From Candidatus Tisiphia endosymbiont of Dioctria linearis (GTDB lineage: Bacteria > Pseudomonadota > Alphaproteobacteria > Rickettsiales > Rickettsiaceae), in contig NZ_OZ032156.1 in assembly GCF_964026545.1 (NCBI RefSeq), positions 62,001-126,000 of the forward strand: DNA of 64,000 bases, written 5' to 3'. Below are positions 38,096 through 48,148 of this stretch, piece by piece. The notes beneath the pieces were generated by a model. That model ran no database searches. It had not been told where the DNA came from and saw only the letters and a list, made by a program, of their open reading frames with translations. Within the stretch, counting starts at the first letter, position 1; the number at the start of each line of letters is the position of its first letter. The translations under genes and the position numbers were made by a program.

Positions 38096-38803
38096 ATGAA
38101 TAATCAGCCGCAATTAATACCGAATTTTATTACTTTAGATAAGCTAGGTTATGGTATTGACATTCCAATAAGGTGTAGTAATAAAGCCAAACGCATTGCC
38201 ATTAAAATAAACCACAAAGGAGCTGAATTAGTTCTGCCTAATAAAAATTTTTATACAGGATATAAATTTTTATTAGACAAAGAATCTTGGATAAGACGGA
38301 ATTTACCAGACTATTCAAAACAAGACCCTGTAGATAATAATACTATAACAGTCTTTGACAGAATATACTCATTACTACATATTGATGCAGATTATAATAA
38401 AGTACAAATAGGAGAGGATATTATTCAGATATATTCTCTACCTTCTCAACACAAAAGCACCTTAACAAGATTCTTGCAAGATAAATTGTTACTAGAAGCA
38501 GTAAACCTAGTGACTTTTCTAGGCAAAAAACATAATATAAATTTTAGTAAAATAAAAATTACCAATAATAAGAACAAATGGGGGAGTTGTTCCAGTAATG
38601 CTGTACTTGCTTTTAATTGGCGACTTATTTTTGCTCCAAAAAAAATATTAAAATACTTAGTGGTACATGAAATATGTCATATAATGGAAATGAATCACAG
38701 TAAACATTTTTGGCATTTAGTGGCAAGACTTTATCCGGATTATAAGTTGGCTAGATTATGGCTTAAGGAAAATGGCAATAAATTGTATCAATATCTACAA
38801 TAG
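38096..38803 (+). CDS. YgjP-like (M48-type) metallopeptidase domain protein
   Basis: The 235-residue protein has the zinc-protease helix VVHEICHIMEMNHSKHFW, giving His-Glu-x2-His and a downstream His, with the preceding NKWGSCSSNAVLAFNWRL typical of the YgjP/WSS1-like family. No signal peptide is seen, so it should be cytoplasmic. The physiological substrate is unknown. It converges on rpe. Confidence 0.88.
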   Translation: MNNQPQLIPNFITLDKLGYGIDIPIRCSNKAKRIAIKINHKGAELVLPNKNFYTGYKFLLDKESWIRRNLPDYSKQDPVDNNTITVFDRIYSLLHIDADYNKVQIGEDIIQIYSLPSQHKSTLTRFLQDKLLLEAVNLVTFLGKKHNINFSKIKITNNKNKWGSCSSNAVLAFNWRLIFAPKKILKYLVVHEICHIMEMNHSKHFWHLVARLYPDYKLARLWLKENGNKLYQYLQ

Positions 38804-38814
38804 ATTTAACCAAA

Positions 38815-39465
38815 CTAATATTTTAGTAAATCTATTTGTTTTTGATAATTTTTTGATTGAAAAATAAAGTTACCTGATACTAAAAGATCAGCTCCTGCTT
38901 TGATACAATTTTTGCCGGTAACATCATTTATTCCTCCATCAACAGAAAGCAATATATTTTTGCCGGAATTTTTAATTTTTTCTGAAATAATTTTAATTTT
39001 TTCTAACTGATTTTCTATAAATTTTTGACCAGAAAATCCAGGGTTTACAGTCATTACTAGTATCAAATCCAATTTATCAATAATATAATCTATATAATTT
39101 GGATTAGTGGAAGGAAGTAGTGCCACTCCCACTTTTACTCCTAAATTTTGAATAATATCTAAAGTTCTGTCAAGATGAATAGTTGTTTCAGGGTGGATAG
39201 TGATAATATCTGCTCCACTATTCGCATAATCTTTAATTGAATATTCTGGGTTATTAATCATTAAATGTACATCAAATGGTAATGTAGTATGAGCTCTCAA
39301 GGATTTTATTATAGGATATCCAAATGTTAAATTAGGTACAAAATGTCCATCCATAACGTCTATATGAATCATATCAGCACCAGCTTTTTCCAAAGAACTA
39401 ATTTCTTTTTGTAAATTAGCAAAATCTGCTGATAGTAACGAAGGAGCAATCTTAATTATTTTCAC
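38815..39465 (-). CDS. rpe: ribulose-phosphate 3-epimerase
   Basis: The 216-residue TIM barrel has KIAPSLLSADFANLQKEI at the start, MIHIDVMDGHFVPN with metal ligands, VHLMI, MTVNPGFSGQKF and a late VDGGIN. It interconverts ribulose-5-phosphate and xylulose-5-phosphate in the non-oxidative pentose phosphate pathway. Other genes of that pathway are not in the window. Confidence 0.96.
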   Translation of the reverse strand: MKIIKIAPSLLSADFANLQKEISSLEKAGADMIHIDVMDGHFVPNLTFGYPIIKSLRAHTTLPFDVHLMINNPEYSIKDYANSGADIITIHPETTIHLDRTLDIIQNLGVKVGVALLPSTNPNYIDYIIDKLDLILVMTVNPGFSGQKFIENQLEKIKIISEKIKNSGKNILLSVDGGINDVTGKNCIKAGADLLVSGNFIFQSKNYQKQIDLLKY

Positions 39466-39601
39466 TTTTATCCTTTAATATAAAATTTTTAAGTAAGCAC
39501 ACTACATTCTATAAAACTAATTCAGATAAATTTCTACTATCTTTTCGTCATTTTGTTATTATACTACGAGTTATGATTATAATGAACTATAATAGCCATA
39601 T

Positions 39602-41146
39602 ATGAGTCAACATATTGCAAATTCTTCTGATTCACTTGATGAAAAGCGTAATAATGCCCGTCAAGGGGGGGGAGAAGAAAGAATTACCTTACAACATAAG
39701 AAAGGTAAGCTCACTGCCAGAGAAAGAATAGAAGTGTTGCTAGACCCCGAGAGTTTTGAAGAAACAGGAATGTTCGTTGAACATAGATGTAGTAATTTTG
39801 GAATGGAAGAAAAAAAATTCCTAGGGGACGGTATAATAACTGGACATGGCACCATAAATGGTAGGTTAGTTTTTGTGTATAGCCAAGATTTTACGGTATT
39901 AGGTGGTTCTCTTGGTGAGTATCATGCTAAAAAAATATGCTCTATACTCGATTCTGCTTTGGCAGTAGGAGCACCAGTTATTGGGATAAATGATTCGGGA
40001 GGAGCAAGAATCCAGGAAGGAGTTGATGGTCTTGGTGGTTATGGTGAATTATTCCAACGCAATGTAATTGCTTCTGGTATTATTCCACAAATCACCTTAA
40101 TTATGGGACCTTGTGCTGGAGGAGCTGTTTATTCTCCTGCCTTAACAGACTTTATCTTCATGGTTAAAAATACTTCTTATATGTTTGTAACCGGACCGGA
40201 GGTAGTTAAGACTGTTACAGGTGAAGAAGTAAGTCAAGAACAACTTGGTGGTGCAAAGATGCATACTACCAAGAGTGGTGTTGCTGACTTTGCTTTTAAA
40301 AATGATATAGAGCTACTTCTAGAAACTAGAAGATTTTTTAATTTTTTACCTCTATCAAATCGTAGCCCACTACCATATCGTCGTACCGAAGATCCAGCTG
40401 ATCGAGTTGATATGTCTTTAAATACCTTAGTCCCAACTATTCCAAACAAAGCTTACGATATGAAAGAGTTAATTGAGCGTATTGTGGATGAAGGAGATTT
40501 TTTTGAGTTACAACCAGATTTTGCTAAAAACATTATAATTGGCTTTGGTTATATGGAAGGAAGGTCTATAGGATTTGTTGCGAATCAACCATTACATTTA
40601 GCTGGCTGTTTGGATATTAACGCATCAAGAAAAGCAGCAAGATTTGTACGTTTTTGTGATGCATTTAATATTCCGATAGTGACTTTAGTTGATGTTCCAG
40701 GCTTCTTACCTGGTATTGCTCAGGAGCATAACGGTATTATTAAACATGGTGCGAAATTATTATATGCGTACGCTGAAGCAACTGTACCGAAAATTACCAT
40801 AATTACTAGGAAAGCTTATGGTGGTGCTTATATCGTAATGAACTCAAAGCATCTTCGTGGTGATGTCAATTATGCGTGGTTTAACTCGGAAATTGCGGTA
40901 CTTGGAGCTGAAGGGGCTGCTGAAATAATATTTAAAGCAGAATGTAAATATCCAGAATCAAAAAAACAAAAGATTCAGGAGTATAAAGATACTGTTACTT
41001 CTCCTTTCGTTGCAGCATCTAGAGGGTATCTAGACGATATTATCAAGCCTCAAAACACTAGATGGCGTATATGTAAAGCACTAAACTTTCTTCAACACAA
41101 GAAAGTACAGTTACCATGGAAGAAACATGATAACTTACCGCTTTAG
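39602..41146 (+). CDS. pccB: propionyl-CoA carboxylase beta subunit
   Basis: The 514-residue carboxyltransferase has [15 protein letters not shown] early, the oxyanion-hole segment [28 protein letters not shown], and the C-terminal [17 protein letters not shown]. It transfers carboxyl from carboxybiotin to propionyl-CoA to make methylmalonyl-CoA. pccA follows after 144 bases. Confidence 0.96.
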   Translation: MSQHIANSSDSLDEKRNNARQGGGEERITLQHKKGKLTARERIEVLLDPESFEETGMFVEHRCSNFGMEEKKFLGDGIITGHGTINGRLVFVYSQDFTVLGGSLGEYHAKKICSILDSALAVGAPVIGINDSGGARIQEGVDGLGGYGELFQRNVIASGIIPQITLIMGPCAGGAVYSPALTDFIFMVKNTSYMFVTGPEVVKTVTGEEVSQEQLGGAKMHTTKSGVADFAFKNDIELLLETRRFFNFLPLSNRSPLPYRRTEDPADRVDMSLNTLVPTIPNKAYDMKELIERIVDEGDFFELQPDFAKNIIIGFGYMEGRSIGFVANQPLHLAGCLDINASRKAARFVRFCDAFNIPIVTLVDVPGFLPGIAQEHNGIIKHGAKLLYAYAEATVPKITIITRKAYGGAYIVMNSKHLRGDVNYAWFNSEIAVLGAEGAAEIIFKAECKYPESKKQKIQEYKDTVTSPFVAASRGYLDDIIKPQNTRWRICKALNFLQHKKVQLPWKKHDNLPL

Positions 41147-41290
41147 CATAGTCTTCTATTTTAAAATTTGACCAAGAATGCTAATCGGGTTAGCTATATA
41201 AAAATTAGTGAAATTATCTCTAATTATCTATTAGTGAGGAGCAGGACATCTGGTATAATGTCTAATATTATTATTTAAGTACGAGATTTT

Positions 41291-43288
41291 ATGACTAAAC
41301 CATTATTTGATAAAATTTTAATCGCCAATCGTGGTGAAATAGCTTTAAGAATAATGCGAACACTAAAAAAGATGGGTATTACATCAGTTGCAGTATATTC
41401 TGAAACCGATACACATTCAATGCATGTACAATATGCTGATGAATCTTATTATATTGGCAATTCCCCTGCTACTGAAAGTTATTTGTCGATTAAAAATATT
41501 ATAAATGCTATTAGAGCGAGTGGAGCTTCGGCGGTGCATCCAGGATATGGGTTTCTATCGGAAAATTCAAATTTTGCAAATATTTTAAAAAGGGAAGGGG
41601 TTGCCTTAATAGGTCCAAATGCTTCTGCCATTAAGAAAATGGGCGATAAGATTGAAGCAAAAAAAATCGCTGTAGAAGCAGGAGTTAGCACAGTTCCTGG
41701 TTATATGGGTACTATCAGCAGTATAAATCAGGCAATAGAAATTGCAGAAGGAATAGGTTTCCCTATTATAGTTAAGGCAACAGCTGGCGGTGGCGGTCGT
41801 GGAATGAGAGTGGTGAAAAACTCTGAAGAAATGGCTAATGCCTTTGAATCAGCTAAGCTTGAGGCAGTAAATAATTTTAGTGATGGTAGATTATTCATTG
41901 AGAAATTAATTAAGTCCCCAAGGCATATTGAGATTCAATTATTAGCTGATCAGTATGGTAATAGTGTTTGTCTTGGTGAGCGAGAATGTTCAATTCAGCG
42001 TTATCATCAAAAAGTGATTGAAGAAGCCCCAAGTTCCTTTATTACTGAGGAAATACGACAAAAAATGTATAAAGAAACCATAGCTTTATCTAGTAAAGTA
42101 GGTTATTACTCTGCCGGTACAGTTGAATTTATAGTTGATTTAGATAAGAATTTTTATTTTCTTGAAATGAATACTAGACTACAAGTTGAGCATCCAGTAA
42201 CTGAGCTGATAACTGGTATTGATATAGTAGAAGAGATGATAAAAATAGCGGCTGGTGAAAAATTATCATTTTCTCAAGAAGATATAAAATTAAAGGGGCA
42301 TGCATTTGAATCGAGAATTTGTGCAGAAAACCCAATGCGTGGATTTTTGCCATCTAGTGGTAGAATTACTGAATATTCAGAACCGCCAAAAAATGCTAAT
42401 ATTCGTGTGGATACTGGTTTAGGGCTTGGAGGAGAAGTCAGTATGTTTTATGATCCAATGATTGCCAAACTTTGTACTTATGGAGAAACTAGAAAGCAAG
42501 CTATTGAAGTTATGCGTTCTGCTTTAAGTTCTTACATAATACAAGGCATTTCTCATAATATTAGTTTTTTGGAAGCGGTAATATCACATCCTCGCTTTAT
42601 AGCAGGTGATATAAATACCGCGTTTATCGAAGAAGAATATCCAGATGGTTTTTCTGGAGCAAGTTTAACTTCTGAAATTACTAAAATATTCCTCGCTACA
42701 GCCATTTTTGTTTATATTACCGAGCAAAAACGTGCCTCATTAATTTCTGGTCAAATAATCGATCAAACTCATAAAATTGGCACTAGATGGGTTGTATCAA
42801 TTGATGATAAACTATTTCCAGTTTTAATTACACCAGTAGATTATGGTTATAATATAAGACAAGAAAATGATAGAATCTACATACGTAGTAATTGGAACTT
42901 AGGTAGTAGACTCTTTTCCTGTATTGTAAATGGTAGAAAAGCCAATATAAAAATTCAAAATATCGTAACAGGTTATATGTTATCGCATTCAGGCATTACT
43001 GTTAAAGCTTATGTCCGTTCTCCAAGGATGTCTGAACTAGAAGCGTTGATGATTACCAAAAATATCCAAGAAGAGCAAACAGAATTGCAAGCTCCGCTTG
43101 CAGGACAAATTATTGCAATTAGGGTTCAAGAAGGTAGTGAGGTAATTGTTGGTCAAGAGATTATGGTTTTAACTGCTATGAAAATGGAAAATATACTTGT
43201 TGCTGAGCGTAATGGGAAAATTGCTAAAATCCTAGTTAATGAAAAGGAGCTGGTGGTTAGTGGTCAAGTATTACTAGAGTTCGTTTAG
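41291..43288 (+). CDS. pccA: propionyl-CoA carboxylase alpha subunit (biotin carboxylase + BCCP)
   Basis: The 665-residue protein opens with FDKILIANRGEIALRIMRT (biotin carboxylase), has the glycine loop KATAGGGGRGMRVV, the active segment EMNTRLQVEHPVTE, a middle domain, and the C-terminal biotin carrier domain with the biotinyl lysine in LTAMKMEN. It supplies carboxybiotin to PccB. An NtrY-like kinase gene follows after 7 bases. Confidence 0.97.
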   Translation: MTKPLFDKILIANRGEIALRIMRTLKKMGITSVAVYSETDTHSMHVQYADESYYIGNSPATESYLSIKNIINAIRASGASAVHPGYGFLSENSNFANILKREGVALIGPNASAIKKMGDKIEAKKIAVEAGVSTVPGYMGTISSINQAIEIAEGIGFPIIVKATAGGGGRGMRVVKNSEEMANAFESAKLEAVNNFSDGRLFIEKLIKSPRHIEIQLLADQYGNSVCLGERECSIQRYHQKVIEEAPSSFITEEIRQKMYKETIALSSKVGYYSAGTVEFIVDLDKNFYFLEMNTRLQVEHPVTELITGIDIVEEMIKIAAGEKLSFSQEDIKLKGHAFESRICAENPMRGFLPSSGRITEYSEPPKNANIRVDTGLGLGGEVSMFYDPMIAKLCTYGETRKQAIEVMRSALSSYIIQGISHNISFLEAVISHPRFIAGDINTAFIEEEYPDGFSGASLTSEITKIFLATAIFVYITEQKRASLISGQIIDQTHKIGTRWVVSIDDKLFPVLITPVDYGYNIRQENDRIYIRSNWNLGSRLFSCIVNGRKANIKIQNIVTGYMLSHSGITVKAYVRSPRMSELEALMITKNIQEEQTELQAPLAGQIIAIRVQEGSEVIVGQEIMVLTAMKMENILVAERNGKIAKILVNEKELVVSGQVLLEFV

Positions 43289-43295
43289 GTTAAAA

Positions 43296-45122
43296 ATGTT
43301 GAATCACTTTTATCAAAATCTTAGGAAATATTGTGATAGCGGTAAATTACTATTTGTTCTAATAATTGTAGCCGTCATATTGGCTTACTCAACTTATTAT
43401 GTGATTTCAATTGAGCCAAAGTCTCTTGGTCCAGACCCAAGTAGAGTTATCGGGCTGATATTAGTAGATCTTACTATATTCTTACTTTTAGGCATTTTAT
43501 TAGCTCGCAAATTTTTACGAGATTTTGTTGATAAAGGAGATGTTGAGAAATCTTCAAAATTGCAAAATCGTATCATCATTGCTTTTAGTTTGGTTGCTAC
43601 AATTCCAACGATTATTGTTTCAGTATTTTCAGCATATTTTTTTAACTTTGGTATTCAATCGTGGTTCGATAAAAAGATTTCTGCTGTGCTTGATCAATCA
43701 ATAATAGTAGCAGAATCTTATATCAATGAACATAAACTACAATTGCGAGAAACGACGTTATCTGTCGCTTATGATTTAAATGAAATGTATTATGACTTGA
43801 TACATAACCCCATTTTATTTAATGATACATTAAATTCTGAAGCTGAGATGCGTTCTCTTGATGAAGTTATAGTTTTACATAAACCTACTAATACTGTTAT
43901 TGCTAACACATTCTTAAGCTTTGCAACTTCATTTGCTACTATTCCAGCTCATTTAATGAAAAGAGCTGAGATAGGAGAAATTGTTGAGATAAAATCGGAT
44001 CCAACAAAGATTCGAATGCTTATAAAACTTAAGGATCAGAATGATATATATTTGTTGGTAGGTAGGTTGATTGATGCTAAAATTACCGATCATATTAATA
44101 AAACTAGTGGTGCAGCTGAAGAATATTATCGTCTTAAAAAACATATATCCAGTATGCAGATCAAATTTTCTATAGTATTTATTTTTATTGCTTTATTATT
44201 ACTATTAGCTGCAATAAGTTGGGGGATGATCTTTGCTATAAAAATAGTAACCCCTATTAGGAAATTAGTAATTGCTGCTGAAAAAGTTAAAGACGGTGAC
44301 TTAACTATCCAAGTGCCAGAAGATGTTATTAATAAAGATGAAATAAGCGTTTTATCTTCAGTTTTTAATAGGATGGTTAAACAGATTGATCGTCAACAAA
44401 GAGATTTAGTTATAGCTCAGCGTGCACTTGCTTGGTCTGATGTTGCAAGGAAAGTAGCTCATGAGATCAAGAACCCTTTGACCCCCATTCACCTTGCCTC
44501 CGAAAGATTATTTAGAAAATTCGGTAATCAAGTTGAAGATAAAGCAGAGTTTAATAAATACATACAGATGATTGTACGTCATACTGATGATATTAAGAAG
44601 ATTGTCTCTGAATTTGTTAATTTTGCAAGATTACCAGCTCCAGTATTTACGGATTGTGATCTAGTAATTCTGATAAAAAATATGGTTGAATCCCGAAAAT
44701 TAATTAATGATAAAATATTATATAAATTTATCACAACTGATCAGCATATAGATTTTATTTGTGACACAACTCAAATTAATCAAATTATGGTTAATTTATT
44801 AAAGAATGCCGAAGAATCTATAGGGATTCAAGGGGTTATTATTGTTTCTATAGCTAAATCTGACCATCAGATTATTATTACAGTAGATGATAATGGGGTA
44901 GGTTTTCAAGAAAATTTAATTGATAGAGCTACAGAACCTTATATAACAACTAGATCTAAGGGAACAGGTTTGGGATTGGCTATTATCAAAAAAATAGCAC
45001 AAGATCATTGTGCAACACTAGAGTTAGCAAATAGGTTAGAAGGTGGTGCCATTATCAATATAACGTTCAACCTTGATGAATTAAAATTAAAGACTAATAA
45101 TTCGAAGCAGAATATTTTATAA
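43296..45122 (+). CDS. NtrY-like sensor histidine kinase
   Basis: The 608-residue protein has N-terminal membrane segments (about 18-36, 50-70, 90-115), a periplasmic sensor region, a further membrane segment near 290-312, HAMP, and the kinase core: phosphoacceptor His389 in VAHEIKNPLTP, N box NQIMVNLLKNAEES, then DDNGVGF and GTGLGLAIIKK. It resembles the Rickettsia NtrY-like kinase. Its response regulator (NtrX-like) is not in the window. It is cotranscribed with pccA. Confidence 0.93.
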   Translation: MLNHFYQNLRKYCDSGKLLFVLIIVAVILAYSTYYVISIEPKSLGPDPSRVIGLILVDLTIFLLLGILLARKFLRDFVDKGDVEKSSKLQNRIIIAFSLVATIPTIIVSVFSAYFFNFGIQSWFDKKISAVLDQSIIVAESYINEHKLQLRETTLSVAYDLNEMYYDLIHNPILFNDTLNSEAEMRSLDEVIVLHKPTNTVIANTFLSFATSFATIPAHLMKRAEIGEIVEIKSDPTKIRMLIKLKDQNDIYLLVGRLIDAKITDHINKTSGAAEEYYRLKKHISSMQIKFSIVFIFIALLLLLAAISWGMIFAIKIVTPIRKLVIAAEKVKDGDLTIQVPEDVINKDEISVLSSVFNRMVKQIDRQQRDLVIAQRALAWSDVARKVAHEIKNPLTPIHLASERLFRKFGNQVEDKAEFNKYIQMIVRHTDDIKKIVSEFVNFARLPAPVFTDCDLVILIKNMVESRKLINDKILYKFITTDQHIDFICDTTQINQIMVNLLKNAEESIGIQGVIIVSIAKSDHQIIITVDDNGVGFQENLIDRATEPYITTRSKGTGLGLAIIKKIAQDHCATLELANRLEGGAIINITFNLDELKLKTNNSKQNIL

Positions 45123-45126
45123 TAGT

Positions 45127-45278
45127 GAGAGTTTACGGAAAAAAGTTAAAGTACAAGACGTCTGTTAGCGAGGAGCTACTTTAGTAGCATTGATGCAATC
45201 CAAGAATAATGGATTACTTCGACCATTACATGGTCTCGCAATGACGTTTTGTACTTCAGCTTTTTTCCGTGAACTCTC
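45127..45278. repeat. MITE-like composite element (family B), copy 2
   Basis: The left arm gagagtttacggaaaaaagt continues ...taaagtacaagacg; the right arm is its near-perfect reverse complement ending ccgtgaactctc. REP-like arms lie inside (45186-45247). It resembles the element at 32235-32494. Reading through it gives a false extension to the downstream antitoxin. Confidence 0.78.
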
Positions 45279-45351
45279 AATAAAAAATTGCCTTTACAGT
45301 GTGTACGTAAAGTGGTACTTTCTAGTATTTATATTCTATGAGGTATCTACT

Positions 45352-45600
45352 ATGTTTATTTATTCAGCAACTATTGCAAGATCGAAATTATTTAAACTAA
45401 TTGATGAAATTCACAAAACGCATGAACCCATATATATAAAAGGAAAACGTAATAATGCTGTGATATTATCGGAAGAAGATTATGCTTCTATGCAAGAAAC
45501 TTTATATTTGTTATCAATTCCTAATATGAGAGAGTCTATTTTACAAGCTAGTAGAGAGCCTATAGAAGAATGCAAAGATTATACTGAAGTAGAATGGTAG
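45352..45600 (+). CDS. Phd/YefM family antitoxin
   Basis: The 82-residue product from ATG 45352 reads FIYSATIARSKLFKLIDEIH, then EPIYIKGKRNNAVILSEEDY, the YefM fold, with an acidic tail. The in-frame upstream region from 45190 is translated repeat sequence and was left out. It overlaps the YoeB-like gene by 7 bases and should repress and neutralise that toxin. Confidence 0.88.
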   Translation: MFIYSATIARSKLFKLIDEIHKTHEPIYIKGKRNNAVILSEEDYASMQETLYLLSIPNMRESILQASREPIEECKDYTEVEW

Positions 45601-45872
45601 ATTTAGTACAATATAAGGTAGTGTTATCTAAAGCTGCCCAAAAAGATATTGCAAAATTAAAAGCGGCTAATTTAGAAGATAAAGCAAGGAAATTATGCCA
45701 AATACTAAGTGTTAATCCTTTGCAAATATCCCCGCCTTATAAAAAATTGTTGGGGGATCTAGTAAATAAATATTCGAGAAGAATTAATTTACAACATCGG
45801 TTAGTTTATGAGATAGATGAGAATATGCAAATAGTAAAAGTACTCAGAATGTGGAGTCATTACGAAAATTAA
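45594..45872 (+). CDS. yoeB: Txe/YoeB family toxin
   Basis: The 92-residue product has YKVVLSKAAQKDIAKLKAA, PPYKKLLGDLVNKYSRRINL and the characteristic end QHRLVYEIDE ... VLRMWSHYEN, with the Glu, Arg, His and Tyr positions of YoeB present. YoeB cleaves mRNA at the ribosomal A site. The pair appears intact, unlike the RelE pair at 6977-7415. Confidence 0.9.
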   Translation: MVDLVQYKVVLSKAAQKDIAKLKAANLEDKARKLCQILSVNPLQISPPYKKLLGDLVNKYSRRINLQHRLVYEIDENMQIVKVLRMWSHYEN

Positions 45873-46098
45873 AATATATCTCGAATGGATAACAAATGAA
45901 AGTACAAGACTATAAAATTTATAATAATATTAGATCTTACATTCCCATATTAAGAAGTACATTTGATAGTCTGAACTTTCTTAAGGATTCCATTATTTGA
46001 CAAAGTGCTGTAAAACTGTTAAGCTATTTTTACTATAACCATGAGCGTATGGCTAAATCCGTTAGATTAGGAGCAATTTAATTACTAATACTTCAAAA
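45873..46098. other. gap without a supported gene
   Basis: Only a 34-codon frame (45896-46000) is seen, and I do not recognise its product. No repeat core occurs here. Confidence 0.5.
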
Positions 46099-46959
46099 AT
46101 GCTGATTATTGATAATCAAAAAATATTAAACGAATTTTGTCGGCAGTTATTGGATTGTAAGACTATAAGTGTTGATACTGAATTTTTGCGTAAGAATACT
46201 TATTTTGCTCAGCTTAGCATAATACAAATCATGACTAGTAGTCACAAAGTGATAATTGACACTTTATGTGATTTGGATCTTTTGCCTCTTAACGAAATAT
46301 TTTTGAACGAGAAAATTCTTAAAATAGTTCACGCTCCTAGAGAGGATTTTGAGATATTTTATCATTTATTTAAGAAATTGCCAAGAAATGTTTTTGACAT
46401 ACAAATTGCTGCTGGTATTTGTGATTTTGGTAAACATTTAAGTTATTCGGATATATGCAGTAAAATTTGCTTCGTTCATATTGATAAAACTTACCAAAGA
46501 TCTGATTGGTTAAAACGCCCCCTTAGTACTAATCTGCTAGATTATGCTATTAAAGATGTTGAATATTTAGAACCGATTTACAAAATATTACAATCAATAA
46601 TCCAAAATAATAATCTGCAAAATGAATATGACGAACAAATAAAATCTTTGCTTAATATTAAAAATTATATTGTTGATACACAAAAGGCTTGGCAAAAAGT
46701 CAGATTCTATAATCATTCAGAGTTTTTTATTAATAAAATGAAAATTATGGCAGCTTATCGGGAAGAACAAGCAAGTACCATAGATTTACCAAGGAGACAT
46801 TTTATTAGTGATGAGGAATTAGTAAAGATTTGTCAACATTTACCGACCAGTAACAAAGATTTTGAAAATCTTAAACTAAATGGTCGCTACCTTAGTAAGC
46901 AAAAATATAGAACTCAATTAGCAGATCTGTGTCTTGCAATACAAGAATTAGGTGAATAA
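46099..46959 (+). CDS. rnd: ribonuclease D
   Basis: The 286-residue protein has the DEDD exonuclease motifs: SVDTEFLRKNTYFAQLS (Asp-x-Glu), IVHAPREDFEIF, and TNLLDYAIKDVEYL, followed by a C-terminal HRDC-like region. It trims 3' ends of tRNA precursors. Length is shorter than E. coli RNase D, which has two HRDC domains. Confidence 0.93.
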   Translation: MLIIDNQKILNEFCRQLLDCKTISVDTEFLRKNTYFAQLSIIQIMTSSHKVIIDTLCDLDLLPLNEIFLNEKILKIVHAPREDFEIFYHLFKKLPRNVFDIQIAAGICDFGKHLSYSDICSKICFVHIDKTYQRSDWLKRPLSTNLLDYAIKDVEYLEPIYKILQSIIQNNNLQNEYDEQIKSLLNIKNYIVDTQKAWQKVRFYNHSEFFINKMKIMAAYREEQASTIDLPRRHFISDEELVKICQHLPTSNKDFENLKLNGRYLSKQKYRTQLADLCLAIQELGE

Positions 46960-47050
46960 AGACACTTTATTTATATTAATTGTAAAATAAAATTGCTATT
47001 TTCTCAAAGGTTGACTAAAACAGGAATCTTATATATTCTGGCTTTATTGC

Positions 47051-47980
47051 ATGGCAATATTTAGTATAGTTTTTTTTAAAACCATTTCTGTCTTACTGAG
47101 CGTAGTAATTGGTTTCCTAGCAGGAAGATATTCTAAAGTTGAAAGAGATAGTATAGCTTCGTTGTTATTCTATTTTATATCTCCTATTGTTTTTTTTGCT
47201 ATTCCTGCCAGTACTACTTTAACTTTATCATCATTAAGCGTTACTGTAGTTATTTTTTTTATTGCTACTTCCTTATCAATATTTTCCTACTATTTTTTTG
47301 GACGATATTGGTTTGATCATACACGAAACATTATAGCATTATCTGCCGGTACCGCTAATGGTGGTTATTTTATGCTACCAATAGCTGCTGCTCTCTTTGA
47401 TGATTATGTTTTAAGTATCTATATGATGGCAGTTATAGGTGTAAATATTTTTGAATGCTCTGTGGGATTTTATATTTGTGCCAGAAGTTTTGCCAATAGT
47501 AGTGAAAGTATCTTGAAAGTTGTAAAGCTACCAATTTTAAATGGTTTTTTACTTGGTTGTTTATTTAGTTTCGCTGGCTTTACTTTACCTGATTTTTTAG
47601 ATGATTTTATATATAATATGCGAGGGTCATTTTCTATACTTGGTATGGTTATGGTTGGTTTAGCTCTTTCAACTTTGCAAAAATTTGAAATAGACATAAA
47701 GTTTACTGTTGCCACTTTTATGGCAAAATTTCTATTTTATCCAATAGGAATTAACTTATTTATCCTTTTAGATAAATTTGTTTTAGGATGGTATGATGAG
47801 AATTATTACAATGCTTTTAGGCTTCTTGCCACTGCCCCTATGGCAGCCAATCTGATTGTTATAGCAAGTCTACAAAAATTCCATCCAGAAAAAGTTGCTA
47901 CTACAGTATTTCTTTCACTAATTTTTAGTGTAATATATATACCATTTATGGTAAGTATATTTTTAAGCGATTTGAATTAA
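47051..47980 (+). CDS. AEC family transporter
   Basis: The 309-residue membrane protein has about ten hydrophobic segments in two sets of five, with GRYSKVERDSIASLLFYFIS early and SAGTANGGYFMLPIA before the middle, as in the auxin efflux carrier/malonate transporter family. The substrate is not shown; organic acids are usual. It stands alone. Confidence 0.85.
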   Translation: MAIFSIVFFKTISVLLSVVIGFLAGRYSKVERDSIASLLFYFISPIVFFAIPASTTLTLSSLSVTVVIFFIATSLSIFSYYFFGRYWFDHTRNIIALSAGTANGGYFMLPIAAALFDDYVLSIYMMAVIGVNIFECSVGFYICARSFANSSESILKVVKLPILNGFLLGCLFSFAGFTLPDFLDDFIYNMRGSFSILGMVMVGLALSTLQKFEIDIKFTVATFMAKFLFYPIGINLFILLDKFVLGWYDENYYNAFRLLATAPMAANLIVIASLQKFHPEKVATTVFLSLIFSVIYIPFMVSIFLSDLN

Positions 47981-48009
47981 TTATTTAAATATAAGAAAGT
48001 GATTAAAAA

Positions 48010-48129
48010 TTGATTGCTTCGTCAATTGAGAAACCGTCATTGCGAGGAGACCTTAGGTCGACGAAGCAATCCAAGGAAAACTGAGAAGTCAATAGATTGC
48101 CACGCCACCTACGGTGGCTCGCAATGACG
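48010..48129. repeat. REP-like repeat cluster
   Basis: Arms gtcattgcgaggagacctta... , gacgaagcaatccaagg and gattgccacgccacc... with a terminal ...ggctcgcaatgacg alternate in orientation. The segment fills the gap before the hydrolase gene. Confidence 0.85.
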
Positions 48130-48148
48130 TAAAAAAATTAGAAATGAA

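Noticed and set aside
45190..45351. N-terminal extension of the YefM-like antitoxin.
   Set aside because: It is translated family-B/REP sequence; the ATG at 45352 gives normal family length.
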